Positions 44,690 to 52,857 of a stretch of DNA of 64,000 nt are shown here, piece by piece. The translations under genes and the position numbers were made by a program. The first letter of the stretch is position 1. Each line of letters starts with the position of its first letter. The DNA lies in NCBI RefSeq assembly GCF_016785085.1, contig NZ_JAENHO010000004.1:248001-312000 (forward strand), written 5' to 3'. This DNA comes from Paractinoplanes lichenicola. GTDB lineage: Bacteria > Actinomycetota > Actinomycetes > Mycobacteriales > Micromonosporaceae. The notes beneath the pieces are model-generated. The model was not told the DNA's origin. It did no database searches and was given only the letters and a program-made list of their open reading frames with translations.

Positions 44690-46212
44690 CGATCACCGGC
44701 CCGTCCGACCGGCACATCCGGTCCGCGGCCGACCACCTGGGGCTGCCGCTGCCGGACGCTGACGTCGCCGCTGTGCGGGCCGACATCGCGCCCATCATCG
44801 ACCTGCTGGGCGGGCTCGACACCATGGCCGAGCCACTGCCGCCCGTACGGTATCCGCGCACCCCGGGCTGCCGTCCGGACCCGGCCGACGACCCGTACAA
44901 CGGCTGGGCCGTCCGCACCGACATCGCCGGCGCCGAATCCGGCCCGCTGGCCGGGCACCGCGTCGCCGTCAAGGACACCGTCAGCGTGGCCGGAGTGCCG
45001 ATGACCGCCGGATCGGCCACGCTGCAGGGCTTCGCGCCGGACTTCGACGCCACGATCGTGACCCGCATCCTCGACGCGGGCGGCGTCCTGGCCGGCAAGG
45101 CCAACTGCGAGTACTTCTGCTACGGCGCGGGCAGCCACACCAGCGCGAACGGGCCGGTGCGCAACCCGTGGGACCCGACCCGTACGGCCGGCGGCTCGTC
45201 CTCGGGCAGCGCGGCGCTGGTCGCCTCGGGCGCGGTGCCGATGGCCGTGGGCGGCGACCAGGGCGGCTCGATCCGGGTGCCCGCCGCGCACTGCGGAATC
45301 TATGGGCTCAAGCCGACGCACGGGCTCGTGCCGTACACGGGCGTCATGCCGGTCGACCCGTCGATCGACCACGTCGGCCCGATGACCGCCACCGTGGCCG
45401 GCAACGCCCTGCTGCTCGACGTGCTCGCCGGCCCCGACGGGCTCGACCCGCGCCAGGTGGGCGTACGCAAGGGCGACTACCTCGGCGCGGTGACCGGTGG
45501 TGTCGAGGGCCTGCGGATCGGCCTGCTGACCGAGGGCTTCGGCCAGCCGCTGGCCGAGCCGGGCGTCGAACGGCTCGTACGGTCGGCCGCCGACCGCCTC
45601 GCCGCCGCCGGGGCCACGGTCGTCGAGGTGCCGGTGCCCGAGCACCGCACGATGATGAACGTCTGGGCGGCGATCATCCTGGAGGGCACCGTCCAGATCG
45701 CCATGCACGGCAACGGCGCCTGGATGGGCATCACCGGCCTCAACCCGACCGCGCTGATGCGGGCCCACTCGGCCTGGCGCCACCGGGCCCACCTGCTGTC
45801 CGCGCCGATCCAGACGGGGCTGATCGCGGGCCACTACCTCCGCGAGGTTTATGGCGGCGTCTACTACGCCAAGGCGCAGAACCTCGTCCGCGTCGCGCGG
45901 CAGGCCTATGACGCCGCGCTGGCAGAGGTCGACGTGCTCGCGCTGCCCACCGTGCCGTTCGTCGCGCCGCCGCTGCCGCTGGGCACCAGCCGGGCCGAGA
46001 TGTCCGCCCCCGGCTTCGACCCCGTGGTCAACACGGCGCCCTTCGACTGCACCGGGCATCCGGCGCTCTCCGTGCCCTGCGGACTCAGCGACGGGATGCC
46101 GGCGGGCCTGATGCTCGTCGGGCGGCATTGGGACGAGGCGACGCTTTACCGAGCGGCGGGCGCGCTGGAGCGGGCCGGGGACTGGCGGGAATGGCGGCCC
46201 GATCGCGACTAG
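44686..46212 (+). CDS. Amidase signature (AS) enzyme 2
   Basis: 508 residues with an N-terminal helical extension and the triad K96 (AVKDT), S171 (AGGSSSGS) and S195 ([11 protein letters not shown]). The [11 protein letters not shown] form is typical of aliphatic or nitrile-hydratase-associated amidases. It differs clearly from amidase 1, so two amide bonds or two substrates may be handled. A decayed copy of this gene lies near 60-61 kb. Last gene of the importer operon. Confidence 0.92.
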   Translation: MTITGPSDRHIRSAADHLGLPLPDADVAAVRADIAPIIDLLGGLDTMAEPLPPVRYPRTPGCRPDPADDPYNGWAVRTDIAGAESGPLAGHRVAVKDTVSVAGVPMTAGSATLQGFAPDFDATIVTRILDAGGVLAGKANCEYFCYGAGSHTSANGPVRNPWDPTRTAGGSSSGSAALVASGAVPMAVGGDQGGSIRVPAAHCGIYGLKPTHGLVPYTGVMPVDPSIDHVGPMTATVAGNALLLDVLAGPDGLDPRQVGVRKGDYLGAVTGGVEGLRIGLLTEGFGQPLAEPGVERLVRSAADRLAAAGATVVEVPVPEHRTMMNVWAAIILEGTVQIAMHGNGAWMGITGLNPTALMRAHSAWRHRAHLLSAPIQTGLIAGHYLREVYGGVYYAKAQNLVRVARQAYDAALAEVDVLALPTVPFVAPPLPLGTSRAEMSAPGFDPVVNTAPFDCTGHPALSVPCGLSDGMPAGLMLVGRHWDEATLYRAAGALERAGDWREWRPDRD

Positions 46213-46221
46213 GGCCTAGCC

Positions 46222-46264
46222 GTTGTCCACAATCCGGGTCACCGTGCGGCGACCTGTGGACAAC
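46222..46264. promoter_or_regulatory. Inverted pair of DnaA-box sequences
   Basis: GTTGTCCACA (46222-46231) and TGTGGACAAC (46255-46264) form a perfect 10-base inverted repeat around a 23-base loop. Each contains TTGTCCACA, the preferred DnaA box of high-GC actinobacteria. It may titrate DnaA or simply terminate the amidase operon. Confidence 0.5.
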
Positions 46265-46317
46265 TTGTGCCACATCCCGGCACCCGGGCGTAGTGTCCAG
46301 CCCCTGCCCTTGGGTGG

Positions 46318-46391
46318 GCGGGGGAGGTGGTGGCACTCCGCCGATCTTGAGACCAGCGGGCCCCGGTCAACGGCGACCGGGGCCCGCTCTC
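46318..46391 (-). repeat. Dispersed repeat with perfect 14-base hairpin, copy A
   Basis: AGCGGGCCCCGGTC (46355-46368) pairs exactly with GACCGGGGCCCGCT (46375-46388), a strong terminator-like hairpin between the amidase operon and the cyclase gene. The hairpin plus the adjoining AAGATCGGCGGAGTGCCACC (minus strand) recurs with high identity at 59741-59815. The rest of the 309-base gap holds no gene. Confidence 0.75.
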
Positions 46392-46521
46392 GACTCGGCA
46401 CGGATTTCTGGATCGCCTCGCAGCAGGGCGGCCAGATCGGGGCCGGTCGCCACGAGGTGGTCCGCCGTCGATCACTCGATCGTCGGGTTCGTTCCGGGCG
46501 GGTCGGGGAAGGTATGGCAGG

Positions 46522-48603
46522 TCAGGATCGGTCGTTGACGAGCTCGCCGGCGGCCGGCACTCGGCGGGCGGCCTTGACGCGGTACATCGCGGTGTCGGCG
46601 TCGCGTAGTAGTTGCTCTGCGCTGGTGCCGGTGGCGCAGTCGGCCACGCCGATGCTGACGCCGATGCGGGCCGTGCGGTCGCCGATCCGATAAGGCGCGC
46701 TGATCGTGGCGCGTAGGCGTTCCACCAGCTGGTCCTGGTCGGGGCCGGGGACGCTGTCGGTCAGCAGGATGACGAACTCGTCGCCGCCGAAGCGGGCGGC
46801 CAGGTCGGTGGGGCGCAGGCATTGGCGGAGGCGGGCGGCCACGCGGGTCAGCAGTTCGTCGCCGGCGTGGTGGCCCAGGGTGTCGTTGACCTTCTTGAAG
46901 CCGTCGAGGTCGAGGAAGAGTACGGCGCCGGGGTGGCCGACCGCGGCGGGCAGGGCGGCGGTGAACGAGGTGCGGTTGGGCAGGCCGGTCAGGCGGTCGG
47001 ACTGGGCCGCCCACCTCAGCTGGGCCTCCTGTTCGCGCAGGTCGAGCGCGACCGTGAGCAGGGCCGCGCACTGGTTGACCAGTTCGCGGCCGTCGTCGAC
47101 CCGGTTCTCGACCTTGTCGACCAGGGCCAGCCAGCCCCGGTCGCTGTCGCCCACCTTGGCCCGTACGACAAAGGTCGGGCCGGCGATGTCCAGGAGTTCG
47201 ACCGGGGGAAAGGCCTCGACCGTCGTCGGCCCGGCGGGGATGGGTGGGCCGGGGTGCCGCCGCCAGCCGGGGGTGCGTACGAGGTCGCCGTTGCGGTCGC
47301 GCAGGGCGATCGAGCCGGCGGTGGCGGGGGTCAGGGCCAGCCACGACGGGTCGCCGGGGTCGGCGTCGCGGCGGTGCAGCAGCGTGATGCTGAGGTCGTA
47401 GTTGACGCTGATCAGCGAGCGCAGGTGCAGCTGGTCGCCGAGCTGGAGCCGGTTGTAGGAACGGCCGAGGAACATCACGATGTCCTGGACGCCGCGCGGG
47501 TCGACGGGGGCGGCGCCGGCGTATTCCTGGACCGCGCGGCACAGCACGCGCAGCGTCTCCTGGGTCGGGCTCGCGGCGAGCAGCGTCTGCAGTTCGTGCG
47601 CGGCGGGCACGACGACGCCGGCCTCGAGCGCGTCGGCCACGAGAACGGCGGTGGCGTCGGGGTCGAGGCGCGAGCCGAACACCATCACACCGGCCAGCCG
47701 GGCGGCGAGACGGCGGCGAGGGTCGGCCTCGGGCAGGTCGGGCAGCCGTTCGGCGAAGGCGGTGCAACCACACGACGTACGCGGGACGAAGCGGGTCGGC
47801 AGCCGATGCTCGCCCCGGCGCACCGCTTCCCCGCGCATTTCCCGTACGAGCAGGTCGACCCCGAGCCGGCTCATCGCGTCGAGCGGCTGGGCGACGCTGG
47901 CCAGCTCGGGCCGGACGAAGGCGGCCACGTCGAGGTCGTCGAAGCCGGTCAGCTGATAATCGTCGGGGCAGTGCAGCCCGGACGCGGCGAGCATCCGCTG
48001 GGCGCCGATCGCGTTGCGGTCGGTCGCGGCGACGAGCGCGTCCGGTTTGCCGTCCCGCAGCAGGTCGTCCGCGGTCCATTCGATGCCGACCTCGACGTTG
48101 CTGGTGGCCGGCAGCAGCGGGCCGGGGGTCAGGCCGTGCTCGCGCAGCACCGCGAGATAGGCCTCGTACCGCTCCCGGATGTCGCTCGCCTCGAGGAAAC
48201 CGGTGAACGCGATCCGGGAGCAGCCGTGCGCGCGGATCAGGTGGGTGACGGCGGCCCGCATGCCGTTGTCGTTGTCGGCCAGCACCACCGGACGGTCCAG
48301 CCCGTCGACGGTGTGGCCGACCAGCACGACGGGTTTGCCGGCCCGGCCCAGGCGGCGCAGATGCCCGGCGTCGACGGCGTCGGCGAACACGACATACCCA
48401 CCGATATGATCCCAGGCGACGGGCGCGTCGAAGGCCGGGTTGCCGCCGCTGACGGTCAGGTCGGCCGCGGCGTCGAGGGTCTGAATCGCGATCAGCGGCC
48501 GCCCGTGCGAGGCCGCCGCCGCAACCGTGCCGGCGACCAGGCTGCCGTAATAGGTGCCACCGACGAACGGCGCCAGCACCCCGACGCTGCCCCCGGTCCC
48601 CAT
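46522..48603 (-). CDS. LacI-like sensor fused to diguanylate cyclase (GGDEF)
   Basis: 693 residues, no membrane segment and no HTH. Residues 1-280 are a LacI/periplasmic-binding-like sensor (VGVLAPFVGGTYYGSLVAGT, DDYQLTGFDDLDVAAFVRPE). A middle region follows, then a GGDEF domain from about residue 525 with active site RFGGDEFVILL near 604 and an inhibitory RxxD (RPTD) five residues before it. It should make c-di-GMP in response to a cytosolic small molecule. Placement inside the catabolic island suggests the imported compound or a product as ligand. Confidence 0.88.
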   Translation of the reverse strand: MGTGGSVGVLAPFVGGTYYGSLVAGTVAAAASHGRPLIAIQTLDAAADLTVSGGNPAFDAPVAWDHIGGYVVFADAVDAGHLRRLGRAGKPVVLVGHTVDGLDRPVVLADNDNGMRAAVTHLIRAHGCSRIAFTGFLEASDIRERYEAYLAVLREHGLTPGPLLPATSNVEVGIEWTADDLLRDGKPDALVAATDRNAIGAQRMLAASGLHCPDDYQLTGFDDLDVAAFVRPELASVAQPLDAMSRLGVDLLVREMRGEAVRRGEHRLPTRFVPRTSCGCTAFAERLPDLPEADPRRRLAARLAGVMVFGSRLDPDATAVLVADALEAGVVVPAAHELQTLLAASPTQETLRVLCRAVQEYAGAAPVDPRGVQDIVMFLGRSYNRLQLGDQLHLRSLISVNYDLSITLLHRRDADPGDPSWLALTPATAGSIALRDRNGDLVRTPGWRRHPGPPIPAGPTTVEAFPPVELLDIAGPTFVVRAKVGDSDRGWLALVDKVENRVDDGRELVNQCAALLTVALDLREQEAQLRWAAQSDRLTGLPNRTSFTAALPAAVGHPGAVLFLDLDGFKKVNDTLGHHAGDELLTRVAARLRQCLRPTDLAARFGGDEFVILLTDSVPGPDQDQLVERLRATISAPYRIGDRTARIGVSIGVADCATGTSAEQLLRDADTAMYRVKAARRVPAAGELVNDRS

Positions 48604-48634
48604 ATCGGCCCGATCGGCGGCAAAAATCCGATGC

Positions 48635-50113
48635 TTAGCCCCAGAGCGGGAACCTAGGCGCGCCGAGGTCGATGTTGATCGTCTTGGGGGCGCTGTATTC
48701 GAGCAGCGTCTCCCACGACAGCTCGCGGCCGAACCCGCTGTCCTTGACGCCGCCCATGGGAGCGCCGGCGGGCAGGTCGAACCACTTGTTGACCCAGATG
48801 ATGCCGGCCTCCAGCGCGCCCGCGATGGTGTGGGCGCGGGCCAGGTCCTTCGTCCACACGCCGGCGGCCAGGCCGTAGCGGGTGCTGTTGGCCCGCGCGA
48901 CCACCTCGTCGTAGTCGGTGAACGTCTCGGCCACGGTCACCGGCCCGAAGACCTCGCTGGTGACGATGTCGGCCTTCCCGGTGGGGTCGTGCAGCACGGT
49001 CGGCCGTACGAAGAAGCCGTTCTTGTTCTCCGGCGCCAGCCCGAGGTCCTCGTCGCCGGCCAGCACTCGTACGCCTTCGTCCCGGGCGCGACCGACATGC
49101 CCGAGCACCCGGTCGAAGTGCGGCCGCGACACCAAAGGCCCCACCTGGGTGGCGGGGTCGAGGGCGTCGCCGACCTTGATCGAGGCGGCCAGCGCGGCGA
49201 AGCGGGCAAGGAAGTCGTCGGCGATCGAGGCGTGCAGCAGCAGCCGCGACGACGCGATGCAGGCCTCGCCGTTGGCCAGGTAGATGCCCATGGCGGCGTC
49301 GGCCACGGCCCGGTCGAGGTCGGCGTCCTCGGCCACGATCATCGCGCTCTTGCCGCCCAGCTCCATGATCGTCGGGGTCAGCACGGCCGCCGTCGCCGTC
49401 ATCACCGCGCGGGCGGTCGGGCCGCCGCCGGTCAGCGTCACCTTGGCCACGTCGGGGTGCCCGGCCAGCGTGGCCCCGACGACCGGGCCGCCGGTGACGA
49501 CGTTGAGCACGCCCGCGGGCAGCAGGTCGGCGATCAGCTTGACGAATTCGAGCACGCTGGCCGAGGCGAACTCGCTGGGCTTGAGCACGACCGTGTTGCC
49601 GGCGGCGAGCGCGGGCGCGAGCTTGTTGGCCGTGGTGATCAGCGGCGAGTTCCAGGGCAGGATCGCGGCGATCACGCCGAGCGGCTCGCGCACGGTGTAG
49701 ACGAGGCTGTGCGGGTCCTCGACCGGGATCTGGTCGCCGCGGTGCGAGCGGACGAGGCCGGCGTAGTAGCGGTAGATGGCCGCGCTGGCCGGCACGTCGG
49801 CGATGGCGACCTCGCGTACGGGGCGCCCGTTCTCGGTCGGCAGCAAGCGCGCGAACAGGTCGGCGTTGGCCTCGATGCGGTCGGCGATCGCGCCCAAGAT
49901 CGACTGGCGGGTCGCCACGGACGATTTGCGCCACGCCGGCAGCGCCTTGCGGGCCGCCTCGACCGCGGCCTCGGCGTCGGCCGCCGCGCCGTCCGCGATC
50001 GCCGCCCACGCGCTGCCGAGGCTCGGGTCGACGGCCTCGAAGGAGTCCCGGGCCGCCACCCAGTCGCCGCCGACGAACATCCGGTAGTCCGCGCTGGGAC
50101 GGAATCGCTCCAT
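48635..50113 (-). CDS. Aldehyde dehydrogenase 2
   Basis: 492 residues with PWNSPLITTANKLAPALAAG, catalytic Glu in MELGGKSAM and Cys in NGEACIASSR (GEAC instead of the usual GQxC). It oxidises an aldehyde with NAD(P). GAGGAG precedes the ATG. An IclR-type site lies 68 bases upstream in the region shared with iclR2, so it is a predicted member of the island regulon. Confidence 0.92.
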   Translation of the reverse strand: MERFRPSADYRMFVGGDWVAARDSFEAVDPSLGSAWAAIADGAAADAEAAVEAARKALPAWRKSSVATRQSILGAIADRIEANADLFARLLPTENGRPVREVAIADVPASAAIYRYYAGLVRSHRGDQIPVEDPHSLVYTVREPLGVIAAILPWNSPLITTANKLAPALAAGNTVVLKPSEFASASVLEFVKLIADLLPAGVLNVVTGGPVVGATLAGHPDVAKVTLTGGGPTARAVMTATAAVLTPTIMELGGKSAMIVAEDADLDRAVADAAMGIYLANGEACIASSRLLLHASIADDFLARFAALAASIKVGDALDPATQVGPLVSRPHFDRVLGHVGRARDEGVRVLAGDEDLGLAPENKNGFFVRPTVLHDPTGKADIVTSEVFGPVTVAETFTDYDEVVARANSTRYGLAAGVWTKDLARAHTIAGALEAGIIWVNKWFDLPAGAPMGGVKDSGFGRELSWETLLEYSAPKTINIDLGAPRFPLWG

Positions 50114-50180
50114 GACACTCCTCAAGGTCGGCCGGCTCGGATGAGCGTCGCCGTCGCGCGCGTCGCAGGGCAACCAGGAC

Positions 50181-50197
50181 GTTCCAGTCACCGGACC
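50181..50197. promoter_or_regulatory. IclR-type site between aldehyde dehydrogenase 2 and iclR2
   Basis: GTTCCAGTCACCGGACC matches the 17-base motif with one altered G. It lies 68 bases before the minus-strand dehydrogenase and 106 before iclR2, so it is better placed for the former. Confidence 0.65.
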
Positions 50198-50302
50198 AGG
50201 CCCGAACGGGCGGAAATTACTGTCTGCCCGGCAGCGGCAACCCTACGCGACACGGCGCTATCGTCGGGAAGGCAAGATCCACAGCTGTGGAGGGAGCCGC
50301 GC

Positions 50303-51109
50303 ATGACCGACCTCGCTTTCCGCATCCCGCCCGACGTCGAGCTCGATGACGAGACCGGCACCCCGAAGTCCGTGCTGGGCAAGGCGCAGCTGCTGCTGGC
50401 CGCGTTCGGCGCCGGGGCCGTCCAGCTGCGGCTGACCGAGCTCAGCCGCCGCTCGGGGGTCCCGAAGGCCTCGGCCTACCGGCTCGCCCAGGAGCTCGTG
50501 CAGTGGGGGCTGCTGGAGCGGGTCGGCAACAGCTATCAGCTCGGCCTGCGCGTCTTCGAGCTGGGCCAGCGCGTGCCGGTCGCGGCCATCCTGCGCCGCG
50601 TCTCGCGGCCGGCCCTGGTCGACCTGTACGCGGCCACCCGGGCCACGGTGCATCTGATCGTCCCCGACGGCACCCACGTGCTGTTCCTCGAGAAGATCGC
50701 GGGCGCGGCCAACGTGCTCACCCACTCCGAGGTCGGCGGGCGGCTCCCGGCCAGCTGCTCGGCCTCGGGCAAGCTGTTCCTGGCGTTGCGCCCCGACGGC
50801 CGGGCGATCCTGGCCGAGCTGAGCCGGCACGAGCTGATGCGCCCGACCACGCGCAGCGTCCCCACCCTGGAGGCGCTCGGGGCCCAGCTGGCCGAGGTGC
50901 GCAAGCGTGGGCACTCCGTCGAGCTCGAGGAGATGCTGGTCGGGCACAGTTCGCTGGCCGTGCCGGTCGTCGACGCGTACGGGGAAATTTACGCCGCCGT
51001 GTCGATCACCATGCCCACGTCGCAGCTGATCGTGCCCCGCCTGTTGCCGATCGTGCAGGCGACGGCGGGGTTGATCCACCGGGCGGTCGAGGCGCGGACG
51101 GCGGCCTGA
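50303..51109 (+). CDS. IclR-family regulator 2
   Basis: 268 residues. Winged helix LRLTELSRRSGVPKASAYRL then AQELVQWGLLERVGNSYQLG; effector domain with LIVPDGTHVLFLEKIAGAAN and CSASGKLFLALRP. The DNA-contacting part is nearly the same as in IclR 1, so both may read the same motif with different ligands. GGAGGGAG lies before the ATG. Its stop abuts the stop of the convergent propeller gene. Confidence 0.92.
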   Translation: MTDLAFRIPPDVELDDETGTPKSVLGKAQLLLAAFGAGAVQLRLTELSRRSGVPKASAYRLAQELVQWGLLERVGNSYQLGLRVFELGQRVPVAAILRRVSRPALVDLYAATRATVHLIVPDGTHVLFLEKIAGAANVLTHSEVGGRLPASCSASGKLFLALRPDGRAILAELSRHELMRPTTRSVPTLEALGAQLAEVRKRGHSVELEEMLVGHSSLAVPVVDAYGEIYAAVSITMPTSQLIVPRLLPIVQATAGLIHRAVEARTAA

Positions 51110-52309
51110 TCAGACGAGCGGGCCGTGCGTGGTCTCCCACGGGATCGCCACGACGCGGCGGGTGCGGGCGCGCTCGTTGAGCCGGCGCACGATCAGCACG
51201 ACGGCCAGCACGACCAGCCCGCCGGCGCCCAGCCTGAGCCACCACCAGGGGCCGATGAAAAACGGAGAATCGCCTTCCCGTACGGCTCCCGAATCGATCG
51301 CGGCGTCGGCCAGGTCGAGATAGCTGACCTGGGACGGCAGCGTCATCGCCGGCGTCGGCCGGTCGGCGCCCGGGGTCAGGGCCAGGAGCCGGGGCTCGTC
51401 GCCGAGGACGAAGACCAGCGCGCTGCCGTCGGGCCGCCAGCCCACGAACCACCGGCGGTAGACGGTGCCGTCGACAGCAGGCAGATCCGGGCCGTCGACC
51501 TCGCGGCCGGTCGCCGGGTCGAACCACCTGGGCGCCCGGTCCTCCTGTTCGGCCACGGCCACGGCCCGGCCGTCCGGCGTCCACGCGCCCTTGCCGGCCA
51601 GCACGCCGTCGAAGCCCAGCTCGAAGCTTTTCGTATCGGGGCCGATCACGGTCAGCCGTCCCTGGTACGCGTACGCGAGCCGGGTGCCGTCCGGTGACCA
51701 GGCTGCCGACGTCTGGGCGGCCGTGGTGGCCAGATCGGTCGCGGCGCCGGTGCTCACGTCGACGATCCGCAGCGTCCCGTCGTCGGTCACGAGCCGGCGG
51801 CCGTCGGGCGACCAGGCGAGCGGAAAGCCGGGCAGCGGGCGCTCGGCGCCGGTGTCCAGGTCGATCAGCCGGTCCGGTACGGCCAGGGTGGCACCGTCCG
51901 GGGCGAGCAGCACCTCGTCGTCGACCAGGCCGGTGTGGATCTTGCGGTAGTCCTCTTTCCGCGCGCCGACCAGCCCGTACGTGTCGTGGTCGTCGAACCA
52001 GGGCCCGAACCGGGGGCCGTACCCCGAATAGACCACGGACGCCGCACCCAGCCCGGAGACCCCGCGAGCCCCGTACGCCGGCAGCCCCAGCTTGTCGGGC
52101 AACGAGATCGCGCCGCTGTCCGCCGCCGGGGTCGTCGCCAGCCGCGGCGTGAACGGGACGGCCAGTGCCAGCGCCGCCACGAGCACGGCCCACACCACAG
52201 CCGTACGGCGTCGCCCTCGCCGGGCTCGGCGCAGACTTCCGGCGTACGCGTCGTAGGTCTTCGCCGTCGCGGCCTCGCGCCGCAGCTCCTCACGCAGATG
52301 GGCAGTCAC
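51110..52309 (-). CDS. Membrane beta-propeller protein, putative anti-sigma partner
   Basis: 399 residues. A short charged N terminus precedes one transmembrane helix (VVWAVLVAALALAVPF, about 38-55). The body has WD40/PD40-type blades with repeated SPDG motifs (AWSPDGRRLVTDDG, AAWSPDGTRLAYAY, AWTPDGRAVAVA). A second helix lies near the C terminus (WWWLRLGAGGLVVLAVVLIV). GTGA overlap with the sigma factor gene indicates coupling, so an anti-sigma role is likely but unproven. Confidence 0.8.
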   Translation of the reverse strand: MTAHLREELRREAATAKTYDAYAGSLRRARRGRRRTAVVWAVLVAALALAVPFTPRLATTPAADSGAISLPDKLGLPAYGARGVSGLGAASVVYSGYGPRFGPWFDDHDTYGLVGARKEDYRKIHTGLVDDEVLLAPDGATLAVPDRLIDLDTGAERPLPGFPLAWSPDGRRLVTDDGTLRIVDVSTGAATDLATTAAQTSAAWSPDGTRLAYAYQGRLTVIGPDTKSFELGFDGVLAGKGAWTPDGRAVAVAEQEDRAPRWFDPATGREVDGPDLPAVDGTVYRRWFVGWRPDGSALVFVLGDEPRLLALTPGADRPTPAMTLPSQVSYLDLADAAIDSGAVREGDSPFFIGPWWWLRLGAGGLVVLAVVLIVRRLNERARTRRVVAIPWETTHGPLV

Positions 52310-52803
52310 CGGGGGCTCCTCTCGCCGTCGTCGATCAGGCCGGGCGCGATCTCCCGCAGCCGGCGCAGCGCGTCGTGGGCGTGCCGTTTGACCGTGCCGA
52401 CCCGCACCCCGAGCACGTCCGCGGCCTGCGCCTCGGTCAGGTCGTCGTAGAAGCGCAGCACGACGACCGCGCGCTGCTTGGGGCTGAGCGTGGCCAGCGC
52501 CTGGGCCAGGCTGAGCCGCAGGGCCGTGGCCTCGGCCGGGTCGTCCCGGGCGGTCTCCGGCGGCGCGCCCGTCAGGTGCTCGGGCACGCGGCGGCGCCGC
52601 CACCAGCTGACGTGCTGGTGATAGATGGCCCGGCGCAGGTACGCCTCGGGGTTGTCGTCGCGCACCCGCCGCCAATGCCGGTAGACACTGGCCAGCGCGC
52701 TCTGCAGCAGGTCCTCGGCGAGCTGGTGGTCCCCGGTCAGCAGGTACGCGTGCCGCGACAACGCCGGCGAGCGCTCCCGGACGAAGTCCCGGAAGTCGTC
52801 CAT
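52306..52803 (-). CDS. ECF sigma factor, SigE-type
   Basis: 165 residues with region 2 (FVRERSPALSRHAYLLTGDH, QLAEDLLQSALASVYRHWRR) and region 4 (LATLSPKQRAVVVLRFYDDL, TEAQAADVLGVRVGTVKRHA). It belongs to the SigE-type ECF group that is abundant in Actinoplanes and Streptomyces. The downstream membrane propeller protein probably controls its activity. The signal is unknown. Confidence 0.93.
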   Translation of the reverse strand: MDDFRDFVRERSPALSRHAYLLTGDHQLAEDLLQSALASVYRHWRRVRDDNPEAYLRRAIYHQHVSWWRRRRVPEHLTGAPPETARDDPAEATALRLSLAQALATLSPKQRAVVVLRFYDDLTEAQAADVLGVRVGTVKRHAHDALRRLREIAPGLIDDGERSPR

Positions 52804-52857
52804 CCCTCACCCCCTTCACCTGCCCTAACGACGGCGAGGCGGCGGATGGTTGGGGCC

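Noticed and set aside
46222..46264. Possible replication origin
   Set aside because: Only two DnaA boxes, no box cluster and no dnaA, dnaN, gyrB or parAB genes nearby.
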